The translations under genes were made by a program, and so were the position numbers. The notes under the pieces were generated by a model, which was not told the origin of the DNA, did not search any database, and was given only the letters and a program-made list of their open reading frames with translations. From Methanobacterium formicicum (lineage in GTDB: Archaea > Methanobacteriota > Methanobacteria > Methanobacteriales > Methanobacteriaceae), in NCBI RefSeq assembly GCF_029848115.1, contig NZ_JARVXG010000009.1, forward strand, positions 1-11,030: 11,030 nucleotides of DNA, written 5' to 3'. Each line of letters starts with the position of its first letter. Position 1 is the first letter of the stretch. This document shows, one piece after another, positions 1 to 8,935 of this stretch.

Positions 1-27
1 AGAAAAATCTAAGACCCTAAAAATATT
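1..27. repeat. Left copy of a widely spaced inverted repeat
   Basis: The first 27 bases are an imperfect reverse complement of 11003-11029 at the other end of the window, with 23 of 27 positions pairing. The core CTAAGACCCTAAA (9-21) is perfect. The copy ends about 15 bp before the TATA-like box of the first gene. The match is seen directly; what it means is unknown. It could be the edge of an element, a dispersed intergenic repeat or chance. Confidence 0.4.
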
Positions 28-35
28 ATTAAATC

Positions 36-44
36 TTATATTTA
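36..44 (+). promoter_or_regulatory. TATA-like box of the DJ-1/PfpI gene
   Basis: TTATATTTA lies about 50 bp before the ATG at 87. Archaeal transcription usually starts about 25 bp after the TATA centre, so the transcript would start near 64-68 and have a leader of about 20 nt. The leader would just contain the ribosome binding site AAAGGAGAT (75-83). Inferred from position and composition only. Confidence 0.45.
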
Positions 45-86
45 TTCATATTAGTGGCCATCACCATAACCCTGAAAGGAGATAAA

Positions 87-695
87 ATGCACGAAGTAAT
101 AACTGTACTGTTCGATGGATTTGAAACTCTGGATGTTTTCGGACCAGTCGAAATCCTGGGAAGACTAGAAAATGAGTTTAAACTCCATTTTCATTCTATT
201 GATGGAGGTATTGTTAAAAGCAGCCAGAGAGTGCCAGTTCTGACAGAATCCTTATCATCTTTAGATTTTACGGATTATATTCTAATGATTCCCGGTGGAA
301 TGGGAACCAGAAAATTAGTAAAAGATGAAGTTTTTCTGGATCATCTTAAACAGCTGGCCCTTAATGCCAAATACATCCTAACCATTTGCACCGGCTCCAT
401 ACTCCTGGCCAGAACTGATCTGTTAAATGGCAAGAAAGCAACCACTAATAAAAGGGTATTTGTGTGGACCAATAATTTTCCAGAGGTTAACTGGGTTCGG
501 GAAGCTCGCTGGGTTCAGGATGGAAATATATATACCAGTTCTGGAGTCAGTGCCGGTATGGATATGGCACTGGGATTTGTTGCTGACCAGTTGGGTTATA
601 ATGTGGCTAAAAAGCAGAGCATTGAAATTGAGTATGAGTGGAAGGAAGATTCCACTTGGGATCCTTTTTCTAAAATTTACTCCAGTGTTAAATAA
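87..695 (+). CDS. DJ-1/PfpI family protein, isonitrile hydratase-like
   Basis: A 202-residue single-domain protein of the DJ-1/PfpI (class I glutamine amidotransferase-like) superfamily. The nucleophile-elbow motif is ICTGS, with Cys101 followed by Thr102. The early acidic motif LDVFGPVE places Asp16 and Glu22 near the active site. This resembles bacterial isonitrile hydratase (InhA) and the sensor half of GlxA-type regulators more than PfpI proteases. No C-terminal AraC DNA-binding domain follows, so it is the enzyme-like form. ATG 87 is chosen over an in-frame ATG at 54 because AAAGGAGAT (75-83) sits 3 bp before it and the family motif starts right there (MHEVITVLFDGF). It is probably monocistronic and converges on the VOC gene 33 bp downstream. 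Family confident; substrate inferred. Confidence 0.85.
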   Translation: MHEVITVLFDGFETLDVFGPVEILGRLENEFKLHFHSIDGGIVKSSQRVPVLTESLSSLDFTDYILMIPGGMGTRKLVKDEVFLDHLKQLALNAKYILTICTGSILLARTDLLNGKKATTNKRVFVWTNNFPEVNWVREARWVQDGNIYTSSGVSAGMDMALGFVADQLGYNVAKKQSIEIEYEWKEDSTWDPFSKIYSSVK

Positions 696-728
696 TTGAA
701 TTAAAGAGCAGTCTGACCTTCCGTGATA

Positions 729-1085
729 TTACTGTATATGCTGGACGTATTCAAAAATAGAACCATCCGGATGTTGAACTGTCATGTTAACTCCGGTGGG
801 GACTTTTTGAGGGCCTCGAATAATTCTTGATCCGTTTTCTTCCAGGAAAGAATGGTAGTCCTCCACAGAATCCACCAGAAATGTGGCTTGTGTCCTCTTA
901 AAAGGTTTTAAGGCCTGTTCCAAACCGGCAATGATCAGGATATCGTCAATCTGTGCTAGTTCCAACCCCACTTCCGGCATGGGAATCCTCATTTCCACCT
1001 TCATTCCCAGGAGTTTCTCATAAAAATCCAGGTGTTCCTCTAAATCTTCTACATAAACCCGGGAAAGTGTTTTCAGTACTTTCAT
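729..1085 (-). CDS. VOC-superfamily (glyoxalase/bleomycin resistance-like) protein
   Basis: A 118-residue protein with one vicinal-oxygen-chelate module pair. The N-terminal motif is RVYVEDLEEHLDFYEKLLGMK and the C-terminal motif is VQHPDGSIFEYVQH. The His and Glu of the latter fit the usual metal or ligand positions. Such small proteins act as dimers: lyases, isomerases, dioxygenases or drug-sequestering proteins. The length is normal for a single-subunit VOC protein. The ATG at 1085 is preferred over the one at 1091 because GGTGA sits 6 bp upstream of it but directly abuts 1091. It lies 109 bp downstream of the MATE gene on the same strand, with T-tracts between them, so it is probably a separate transcript or partial read-through. 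The substrate cannot be deduced. Confidence 0.8.
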   Translation of the reverse strand: MKVLKTLSRVYVEDLEEHLDFYEKLLGMKVEMRIPMPEVGLELAQIDDILIIAGLEQALKPFKRTQATFLVDSVEDYHSFLEENGSRIIRGPQKVPTGVNMTVQHPDGSIFEYVQHIQ

Positions 1086-1165
1086 ACCCATTCACCATAT
1101 TTTTTTACTACTATTGTGATCCTCTCCCTTAAAAACTGATCTCTCTATTCTGATCTTGAGATTCT

Positions 1166-1190
1166 AAAAAAATAAAGAATTATTAAAAAA
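1166..1190 (-). terminator. Oligo-T terminator after the MATE gene
   Basis: Read on the minus strand, the sequence just after the MATE stop codon has T6 (1190-1185) and then T7 (1172-1166) in AT-rich DNA. Archaeal RNA polymerase terminates at such U-tracts without needing a hairpin. The position between two co-directional genes suggests mostly separate transcripts. Confidence 0.5.
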
Positions 1191-1194
1191 TGAT

Positions 1195-2577
<1,383 letters not shown>

Positions 2578-2656
2578 CTTTTTCTCCACAAAAATCTAAA
2601 AACATTCGACTATGAGGTTTTTTTTCATTAAAACCCTAATACTCATTTAAACTGGA

Positions 2657-2699
2657 TAACTCTGATTAAGGGGTAGCTGTTTTTAGATAAACAGAGTTA
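2657..2699. repeat. Nested inverted repeats upstream of the MATE gene
   Basis: TAACTCTG (2657-2664) is perfectly complementary to CAGAGTTA (2692-2699). Inside it, CTGTTT (2677-2682) pairs with AAACAG (2689-2694) around a 6-nt loop. The two pairings share 2692-2694 and are mutually exclusive. The element sits about 80-120 bp upstream of the MATE start, near or just upstream of where its promoter should be (TTTAAAT-like box near 2647-2653). It could be an operator or a small RNA hairpin. The rest of 2578-3010 is AT-rich and shows no gene, only short palindromes such as GGATATCC near 2880. Confidence 0.35.
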
Positions 2700-3055
2700 C
2701 CATGAACTGGGCAAGACAAGAATGGTAAAATTAGATTCAACGTTATTACATTGTTGATGGGTATATATATCTTTGTGGTTCCTGGATAAAATAAGGGTAA
2801 AACTGTATTTTTCTGGAATTATTCCATGAATTTGTTTAATTATTGTTTAATTGGACCATTTTTTTAAATATCTTCAATAGGATATCCATTATTTTCCGGT
2901 AACTTCAAATTACGACCTAGTTCTGAAAATAGAAATATTTTATTTGGACGTTTAATCGGAATTTAGGGTGATTTCCGGCCAAATTCGGGTGTGATCTGGG
3001 TGTCAATTTGGAAAAATCATTTATCTGATCCAGGAGTTATTATGACTAACAAGTG

Positions 3056-3212
3056 AAAGGAGGTGGGATATAAGCAGTATCCATACCCGACCATGTAGAC
3101 CCGGCATCTACCTGCCCTTAATTATACCACCCCAAAAAAAATTTGTTGATCAGCCTCGATCAGGCAGGAGATTTACTGGTCTACAGGACGGGAATATGTT
3201 TAATTATTTTTT
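3056..3212. ncRNA. Candidate structured non-coding RNA with long helix and possible pseudoknot
   Basis: A segment of roughly 46% GC in roughly 30% GC surroundings, without a credible ORF. It folds into a long interrupted helix: 3086-3089 with 3189-3192; 3091-3092 with 3186-3187; TGTAGACC 3094-3101 with GGTCTACA 3178-3185; ATCT 3106-3109 with AGAT 3169-3172; CCTGCC 3111-3116 with GGCAGG 3163-3168. That is 24 Watson-Crick pairs. A hairpin TGATC/GATCA (3147-3151/3158-3162) stacks on the inner end. GGTGG (3062-3066) can pair with CCACC (3127-3131) and TATA (3069-3072) with TATA (3123-3126), giving a pseudoknot. Read on +, a TATA-like stretch lies near 3012-3024 and T6 at 3207-3212. Read on -, an AT box (3204-3218) and a hairpin plus T8 (3141-3134) are also possible. 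Strand is therefore open. No known RNA family was recognised. Confidence 0.5.
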
Positions 3213-3280
3213 ATAATTCCTTCTAAAAAAATGTGAATCTGAAGTTATTCTTTAATTTACATGATACTACTATTATATTT

Positions 3281-3293
3281 GGAAAGTATTTAT
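3281..3293 (+). promoter_or_regulatory. BRE/TATA-like promoter of the flavoprotein gene
   Basis: GGAAA followed by GTATTTAT resembles an archaeal BRE plus TATA box. It lies about 40-50 bp before the ATG at 3332, so transcription would start near 3312-3318 with a short leader carrying GGAG (3319-3322). If correct, the flavoprotein mRNA is independent of the structured element at 3056-3212. Confidence 0.35.
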
Positions 3294-3331
3294 GCAGTAT
3301 TCAAGGTAACATCATTGCGGAGATCAAAAAA

Positions 3332-4348
3332 ATGTACGATGTTTTGGTGATAGGCGCTGGACCTGCTGGTTGTATGGCTGCTAAAAAAAGTGCTGATGCC
3401 GGTTATGATGTTTTATTAGTGGACAAGATGGATTTACCCCGGGAAAAGTCCTGTTCTGGTATTTTAATACAGAAATCAGTTCAGATGGTGGAAGCTGAGT
3501 TCGGCAAGATACCGGAAATGACTTTTTCACATCCTCAGATTAACCGGGGGATTATACTTACCAATGAAGATGGAAAGACCTTCCGATTTGAAAGTGAAGG
3601 TTACAATATCTGGAGAAACCTATTCGATCATTATTTAGCCCTTAAAGCTGAAGAAGCGGGCGTTGAACTTAGAACTGCCCGAGCAATCTCTTGCCGTGAG
3701 AAAGAAGATAGAGTGACTGTCAACTTTAAAGACTGGGAAGAGGAGGCCCAGGTGGTCATAGCCTGTGACGGGGCCAGAAGCACGATTAAAAAGAATAATA
3801 TGGTTACCTCAAATAATACAAACCCCATAATCACTTATCAAACATTTTGCAGGGGTAATGTTGACCTAGAAGCTGATTTTTTCCATGCTTTTTTAAATCC
3901 CGAGCTTTCCCAGTACGATGCCTGGTTCAATGTCAAGGATGAATATATCATTATGGGAGTGGGTGTTCAGGACCCATCCCTTATGAAAACTTATCACTCC
4001 CGGTTCCTTTCTTTTCTAAAAACAAACCACAATGCCAGGATAGATTCTATTGTTAAGGAAGAAGTGGGTATTATACACCACATAACACCAGAATTTCAGG
4101 TAGATCTGGGAAAGGGTAGGGTGTTTTTTGCAGGGGATACCGCCAATCTCCTGAATCCCCTGGGTGAGGGAATATCCAGTGCACTGGCTAGTGGATATCT
4201 GGCAGCTCATGCAATTAAATCCAGTGATAATCCCAAGGATATGTTGAATACGTATAAAAAGAGTATGGAAAAAGATATAGCTTATATGATTAGGCAGTGG
4301 AAGTTTCTTGGTGGGATTTCTACTAGATTCAGGTGTTTTCTGGATTAA
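3332..4348 (+). CDS. Geranylgeranyl reductase family FAD-dependent oxidoreductase
   Basis: A 338-residue flavoprotein of the geranylgeranyl reductase/p-hydroxybenzoate hydroxylase-like fold. The N-terminal Rossmann motif VIGAGPAG (residues 6-13) is followed by the acidic end of beta-2 (VDK, Asp31) and by KSCSG (Cys41), typical of this family. The second FAD motif, FAGDTANLLNPLGEGISSA, lies near residues 264-282. Archaeal members saturate the isoprenoid chains of membrane lipids or precursors. This one is shorter than the usual 390-400 residues, mostly at the C-terminus, so the substrate may differ. ATG 3332 is chosen because GGAG (3319-3322) precedes it and the FAD motif begins there. An in-frame GTG at 3233 would add an unrelated 33-residue tail. 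Its stop is 4 bp from the stop of the opposing tetR gene. Confidence 0.85.
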   Translation: MYDVLVIGAGPAGCMAAKKSADAGYDVLLVDKMDLPREKSCSGILIQKSVQMVEAEFGKIPEMTFSHPQINRGIILTNEDGKTFRFESEGYNIWRNLFDHYLALKAEEAGVELRTARAISCREKEDRVTVNFKDWEEEAQVVIACDGARSTIKKNNMVTSNNTNPIITYQTFCRGNVDLEADFFHAFLNPELSQYDAWFNVKDEYIIMGVGVQDPSLMKTYHSRFLSFLKTNHNARIDSIVKEEVGIIHHITPEFQVDLGKGRVFFAGDTANLLNPLGEGISSALASGYLAAHAIKSSDNPKDMLNTYKKSMEKDIAYMIRQWKFLGGISTRFRCFLD

Positions 4349-4352
4349 TGTG

Positions 4353-5006
<654 letters not shown>

Positions 5007-5054
5007 GGTAAGTTCACCCATTGATCTCTACTATACTGTTGGATGTGAATCTTT

Positions 5055-5069
5055 TTAAATCTTGGTTAA
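5055..5069 (-). promoter_or_regulatory. Operator-like palindrome over the tetR promoter
   Basis: On the plus strand TTAAA-TCTTG-GTTAA, the same TTAAM-N5-GTTAA form as the three sites before the MtrA-like gene. It overlaps the likely minus-strand TATA box of tetR (TTTAAAAAG, about 5051-5059), from which transcription would start near 5028-5032, about 25 nt before the ATG at 5006. Binding here would block TBP, consistent with autorepression. Site match seen; regulator identity inferred. Confidence 0.55.
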
Positions 5070-5089
5070 AGATGGAGTGATTGTCCCTG

Positions 5090-5198
5090 CGGGATATTTA
5101 AAAATTGGGCCAACCAATCTATTATATTTTCCATTAAATAATTCCTGATTTTAAGAGTTTTTTGGATTTTATATCCAAAATCAAGCCGGAATATCCCG
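5090..5198. repeat. Nested inverted repeats in the tetR-mtrA intergenic region
   Basis: CGGGATATT (5090-5098) and AATATCCCG (5190-5198) are perfect 9-bp reverse complements 91 bp apart. Inside lies a second perfect inverted repeat, TTTTGGAT (5160-5167) and ATCCAAAA (5173-5180), with a 5-bp spacer. They lie between the two promoters, so they may be sites for a further regulator or support looping. No function is shown by the sequence. Confidence 0.35.
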
Positions 5199-5222
5199 TT
5201 TTATTAGGTGGAGTGAAAGGGC

Positions 5223-5288
<66 letters not shown>

Positions 5289-5307
5289 AAAATCTGGAGG
5301 TAAAATC

Positions 5308-5853
<546 letters not shown>

Positions 5854-5898
5854 AACATAGGTTAAATTCCATCCTAACATTTATAGGGTCCATTCTAT

Positions 5899-5944
5899 CC
5901 TGAGATTCGTGAATTTTATCCGTATTTGTTCACGAATCTCCAGG
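5899..5944. terminator. Strong hairpin between convergent genes
   Basis: GAGATTCGTGAA (5902-5913) is a perfect 12-bp reverse complement of TTCACGAATCTC (5929-5940), with a 15-nt loop. Three more pairs (CCT with AGG) extend the stem past one bulged C. It lies between the stop of the MtrA-like gene (5853) and the opposing stop at 5994. The position fits a bidirectional terminator or 3'-end stabiliser. No T-run directly follows on either side, which is weak for a classical terminator. Confidence 0.5.
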
Positions 5945-5993
5945 TACAATTGATCTATTGACAGAATATAGTTTTAGCAAAAACAGTACCAGC

Positions 5994-7064
5994 TTATTTT
6001 TTATTCATGAATTTCCTGTATAACAGTTCCGCTTCATCCAGAGCATGTTTTTCATCCCGATTAAGTGTTATGAAGGGATGATATTCCATCAAAACTCGGC
6101 TCTTTTTGAAGGTACGCCTCCAGGTGCCTACGATCTGACCATCTAAAGAGATGGTTGATCGGTAATGTCCCTGAAGGTATTTGCGCATTTTAAGGTCCAA
6201 TGAAGCACTCCGATCACGGTAGGCAAAGAGATACTCATCATAGGTGGGTAAAAGATGGACCACGGGTAAGTTTGGCCCAGAATCTTCGCTAAGTGTTAAC
6301 AAATTTTCTTCTTCAGAATACCAGTAAGTTTTCCCATTGATGGTTTCCTGCTTGAGTTCTAACTTAACTGCCTCTAATCCTGTTCGAGCATCAGCTGTCA
6401 GGAGTCCAGACCACCATATGAAGTCATGGAGAGTTGCCGGTCCACGGCTTTTGAAATAACGCCGGGTGAGCTCGGCCAGTGCTTCATCATCATCCATGTC
6501 AGATTCCGGGATCATATCCAGGGACATATAGAGGGGAACATTATTATCCACTCCACACTGACATATCAGCCCATCAAGGGAAGCTCTCTGCAGGATATAA
6601 GCTGCTCGTTGCCCTTCTGTGCCAATACCCTTTTTTCTGAGAATATCCAGTAATTCCTTCCGGTTAAGTTCAGTACCTCCTTCCAGTGATTCTTTTAACA
6701 CCTGATTACTTTGTTTTAAAGTATCATCATCCAGTTCCAGTTCCCTGTATCGGCGTGTGTTCTTTTTAATAATACGGGGTGCCAGTAAATTGAGCATCCA
6801 GTGAATATCATCGGCAGAAACTATCTGGAGAGTCCCCCGCATGAGCCATGTCCGTAGAAGAGTTTTAGCAGCAAACTCATTCTCTACATAAGTATCGGTA
6901 ATTCCTGGTAAACGAAGGCCCAACGCCCATTTAGCACCAGCATAGTCCTGACCCTGGATAGCTCCTAACCATGAAATTAACTCAAGGGGCTTCTTGAACT
7001 TGGTACTAATGAGTTGTTGATTATGAAGTCTGGTCATTGCAATGTTTGAGTTCAGGTTAGTCAA
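5994..7064 (-). CDS. AlkZ-like winged-helix DNA-binding protein (HTH_42 family)
   Basis: A 356-residue protein of the AlkZ/YcaQ winged-helix family, whose characterised bacterial members are DNA glycosylases that open interstrand crosslinks or remove bulky alkylated bases. The catalytic Q-x-Q motif is present as IQGQDYAGAKWALGLR (Gln37 and Gln39). It is followed by the LLRTWLMRGTLQIVSADDIHWML segment, a winged-helix region (LNRKELLDILRKKGI), and the DFIWWSGL and LLPTYDEYLFAYRDR motifs of the family. Length fits single-chain members. The start is uncertain: TTG 7064 has a G-rich stretch upstream, while ATG 7037 lacks a ribosome binding site. It lies 53 bp downstream of the CPBP gene on the same strand and is probably co-transcribed. 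A repair role is inferred from the family. Confidence 0.82.
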   Translation of the reverse strand: MTNLNSNIAMTRLHNQQLISTKFKKPLELISWLGAIQGQDYAGAKWALGLRLPGITDTYVENEFAAKTLLRTWLMRGTLQIVSADDIHWMLNLLAPRIIKKNTRRYRELELDDDTLKQSNQVLKESLEGGTELNRKELLDILRKKGIGTEGQRAAYILQRASLDGLICQCGVDNNVPLYMSLDMIPESDMDDDEALAELTRRYFKSRGPATLHDFIWWSGLLTADARTGLEAVKLELKQETINGKTYWYSEEENLLTLSEDSGPNLPVVHLLPTYDEYLFAYRDRSASLDLKMRKYLQGHYRSTISLDGQIVGTWRRTFKKSRVLMEYHPFITLNRDEKHALDEAELLYRKFMNKK

Positions 7065-7117
7065 TAGCAGAGCCCCCCTGATTTAATACCGCTTAAACAT
7101 CCGCTTTGATTGCAGGA

Positions 7118-8143
7118 TCAATACTTATATACTGCTTCATGGTCTTCAGGTAGTTTTCGCCACATTTTATCGGCTATGATGACCACAATTGCTGCAATAT
7201 TAATTAAAACAATATAAGCTAGCGAATATGGTCCAGATATGCCCACAGGAGTGATAATCAGGGTACCTGCCGTGTTAATCGAACCATGGAATAAGGTGAC
7301 TAGAAGTAGGCTGCCCCGGGTATGATTATAAATCCAGGTAAAGAGGAAGGTAAGTCCAATATTCCAGGTGAATCGGGTTAGGAATGCATCAAATCCACCG
7401 GGATACATACCATTGTAATAAAGTGGCAAATACCAGACTGTCCAGATTACAGCTAAAATTAACGTTGCCACCAGAGGGGAGTAAAGATTCTGTAATCGTG
7501 GAAGGGCAAAGCCTCTCCAACCTATCTCCTCCCTTAAAGGGCCTCGAATCAAAGTAATGTAAAAGAAAGAGAGAATAGCTCCGTAAATAGCACTAATTGA
7601 AATTTGGGGTAATATTTCACTAATGGGAGAACCAGTAGTGAAAACACCGAAGATAAGCGAAAGGTAGGTTATAACCGGGAATATTAATAAGGCAACAATA
7701 TACCATTTTAAACCCACCTTCCAGATATACAGTTTGCTCAGAAGCTCTCGTATCCCTTCATGAGCAGCTAATCCCCCAGTAATTATATAAGCAGCTATAA
7801 CTGCATTAACAATTATTAAAATTAGTACGGTAATAGAAATCGTGTTTAAAGAGATTCCTAAGTATAAAACAACCAGAAAACTGATTAATACCAGTAATAT
7901 TATAAAAATTGCCCATCTTTTAAGGTTCTGAACTTCTAGTTTTTTGGGTTTAATAGCACCAGAAAGGACTATTGCCACTAAAGCAGGACCAGAACCACCA
8001 ATAGCAGACACCAGGACAGCAATTATGGGATCAGTTATGGAGAATAAAAGAGGTAAAACAAAGAATACCCATGTAACTACGAAAGTTAGTGTAAAATAAG
8101 ATTTTAACTGGTTATTTTTAATTAATTCCTGGATAGAACCCAC
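7118..8143 (-). CDS. CPBP family intramembrane metalloprotease (CAAX protease/Abi)
   Basis: A 341-residue polytopic membrane protein with about eight to nine hydrophobic segments. The CPBP/Rce1 motifs are intact: EEIGWRG (Glu205, Glu206, Arg210), the following segment AVIWTVWYLPL, the LTFLFTWIYNHTRGS segment and LFHGSIN (His286, Asn290). In characterised homologues these residues build the metal or catalytic site that cleaves prenylated or membrane substrates; many prokaryotic members are linked to bacteriocin immunity. Translation starts at GTG 8143, preceded by AGGAGGGG a few bases upstream. An ATG two bases earlier is in another frame. It probably leads a two-gene unit with the AlkZ-like gene. 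The substrate is unknown. Confidence 0.88.
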   Translation of the reverse strand: MGSIQELIKNNQLKSYFTLTFVVTWVFFVLPLLFSITDPIIAVLVSAIGGSGPALVAIVLSGAIKPKKLEVQNLKRWAIFIILLVLISFLVVLYLGISLNTISITVLILIIVNAVIAAYIITGGLAAHEGIRELLSKLYIWKVGLKWYIVALLIFPVITYLSLIFGVFTTGSPISEILPQISISAIYGAILSFFYITLIRGPLREEIGWRGFALPRLQNLYSPLVATLILAVIWTVWYLPLYYNGMYPGGFDAFLTRFTWNIGLTFLFTWIYNHTRGSLLLVTLFHGSINTAGTLIITPVGISGPYSLAYIVLINIAAIVVIIADKMWRKLPEDHEAVYKY

Positions 8144-8293
8144 ATAACCCCTCCTAAGAATAATATTTACTTAGTTATTACTTACTCTATTTTTAATTAT
8201 AAAATTATCGATTTACCGTACCTTTAAAACTGTACATCAACCATTTGAATTCCCCTGTTACTCATGTAAATGCTTTAATTAATACATATTTGC

Positions 8294-8312
8294 GCTTAAA
8301 GAATTTTTAAGC
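8294..8312. promoter_or_regulatory. Palindromic site in the CPBP-SRPBCC divergent region
   Basis: GCTTAAA (8294-8300) and TTTAAGC (8306-8312) form a perfect 7-bp inverted repeat with a 5-bp spacer. It lies in the 255-bp divergent region, about 30 bp upstream of the TATA-like stretch TTATTTTAC (8341-8349) of the SRPBCC gene. This geometry suits a dimeric regulator, but it is AT-rich and the candidate protein is unknown. Confidence 0.4.
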
Positions 8313-8398
8313 CTATTTAGACGCTGCTAACCAAGGATTTTTATTTTACATAGTTTTTAATATTTTGGAATTCAAATATATTAAATAGGTGATAAAAA

Positions 8399-8848
8399 AT
8401 GGTTAGTGTCAATGAACAAGCTCCTGTTCTGGCTAAAGTGGAAATTGAAATTGATGCCGATCCCCGTACAGTTTGGGATATTTTAACTGATATTGAAGCC
8501 TGGCCCAGTTGGAATCCTGATGTAAAAGAAGTTATACTTCATGGTAAATTAGAACCAGGAACACATTTCCAGTGGAAAGCTGGTCCGGGGAAAATTTCAT
8601 CGGTTCTACAGAATATAGAACCACCACACCGTATAGCCTGGACCGGGAAGACCATGGGCATCAATGCCATTGATGTTTTCAAAATAGAGGATGTAGAGGG
8701 TAAAACCCGTGTAGTAGAGGAGGAATCCTGGGAAGGTCTCCTAAGCCGTGCCATGCACGGGAAATTTCAAAAGATGCTGGAAGAATCCCTGAATTCCGGC
8801 TTGGAGCACCTTAAAATAGAAGCAGAACGCGTCCATAACCAGGAGTAG
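8399..8848 (+). CDS. SRPBCC (START-like) family protein
   Basis: A 149-residue single-domain protein of the SRPBCC/polyketide cyclase-like superfamily, a helix-grip fold with a deep hydrophobic pocket for lipids or other small ligands. Visible hallmarks are the opening strand and helix VEIEIDADPRTVWDILTDIEAWPSWNPDVKEV, the GTHFQWKAG strand, the IEPPHRIAWTGKT motif and the long C-terminal helix (MHGKFQKMLEESLNSGLEHLKIEAE). Length is normal. AGGTGAT (8387-8393) precedes ATG 8399 by 5 bp. The same-strand gene 87 bp downstream may be co-transcribed, although an AT-rich stretch (8857-8868) could be its own promoter. Ligand and role cannot be deduced; the family also includes ligand-binding resistance proteins. 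Confidence 0.85.
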   Translation: MVSVNEQAPVLAKVEIEIDADPRTVWDILTDIEAWPSWNPDVKEVILHGKLEPGTHFQWKAGPGKISSVLQNIEPPHRIAWTGKTMGINAIDVFKIEDVEGKTRVVEEESWEGLLSRAMHGKFQKMLEESLNSGLEHLKIEAERVHNQE

Positions 8849-8903
8849 ATCTCTGACTTTTAATAAAAACTCCAATTATCCCTTGGTGAAGAAAAAATTT
8901 AAC

Positions 8904-8919
8904 CTCCAAGATATTGGAG
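8904..8919 (+). repeat. Inverted repeat before the ATC hydrolase-like gene
   Basis: CTCCAA-GATA-TTGGAG is a perfect 6-bp inverted repeat with a 4-nt loop, ending 4 bp before the ribosome binding site GGAG (8924-8927). A second upstream copy, AACTCCAA (8868-8875), can pair instead with TTGGAGTT (8914-8921) over 8 bp. The two alternative hairpins end 2-4 nt before the ribosome binding site and could affect its access (inference). Confidence 0.35.
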
Positions 8920-8935
8920 TTACGGAGTAATGTAA

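Noticed and set aside
54..86. Longer N-terminus for the DJ-1/PfpI protein from ATG 54
   Set aside because: A strong ribosome binding site lies at 75-83, within that extension, and the family alignment begins at the ATG at 87.
2962..2968. TTTAGGG/CCCTAAA telomere-like heptamer, also at 15-21, 9761-9767 and 11009-11015
   Set aside because: Four scattered copies of a 7-mer in 11 kb of AT-rich DNA are only slightly above expectation and are not tandem; the two terminal ones belong to the inverted repeat.
3056..3212. tRNA, 5S rRNA or a known riboswitch in the structured island
   Set aside because: There is no anticodon arm, T-loop consensus or 5S core, and none of the riboswitch core motifs I can recall. 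Resemblance to 5S loop sequence (CCATACCCGA) is superficial.
3233..3331. N-terminal extension of the flavoprotein from GTG 3233
   Set aside because: The added 33 residues are not part of the fold, whereas the FAD motif follows directly after ATG 3332, which has its own GGAG. A promoter-like box also lies within the extension.
4349..4352. Overlapping 3' ends of flavoprotein and tetR as a regulatory device
   Set aside because: A 4-bp gap between convergent genes is common in compact genomes and no special structure is seen.
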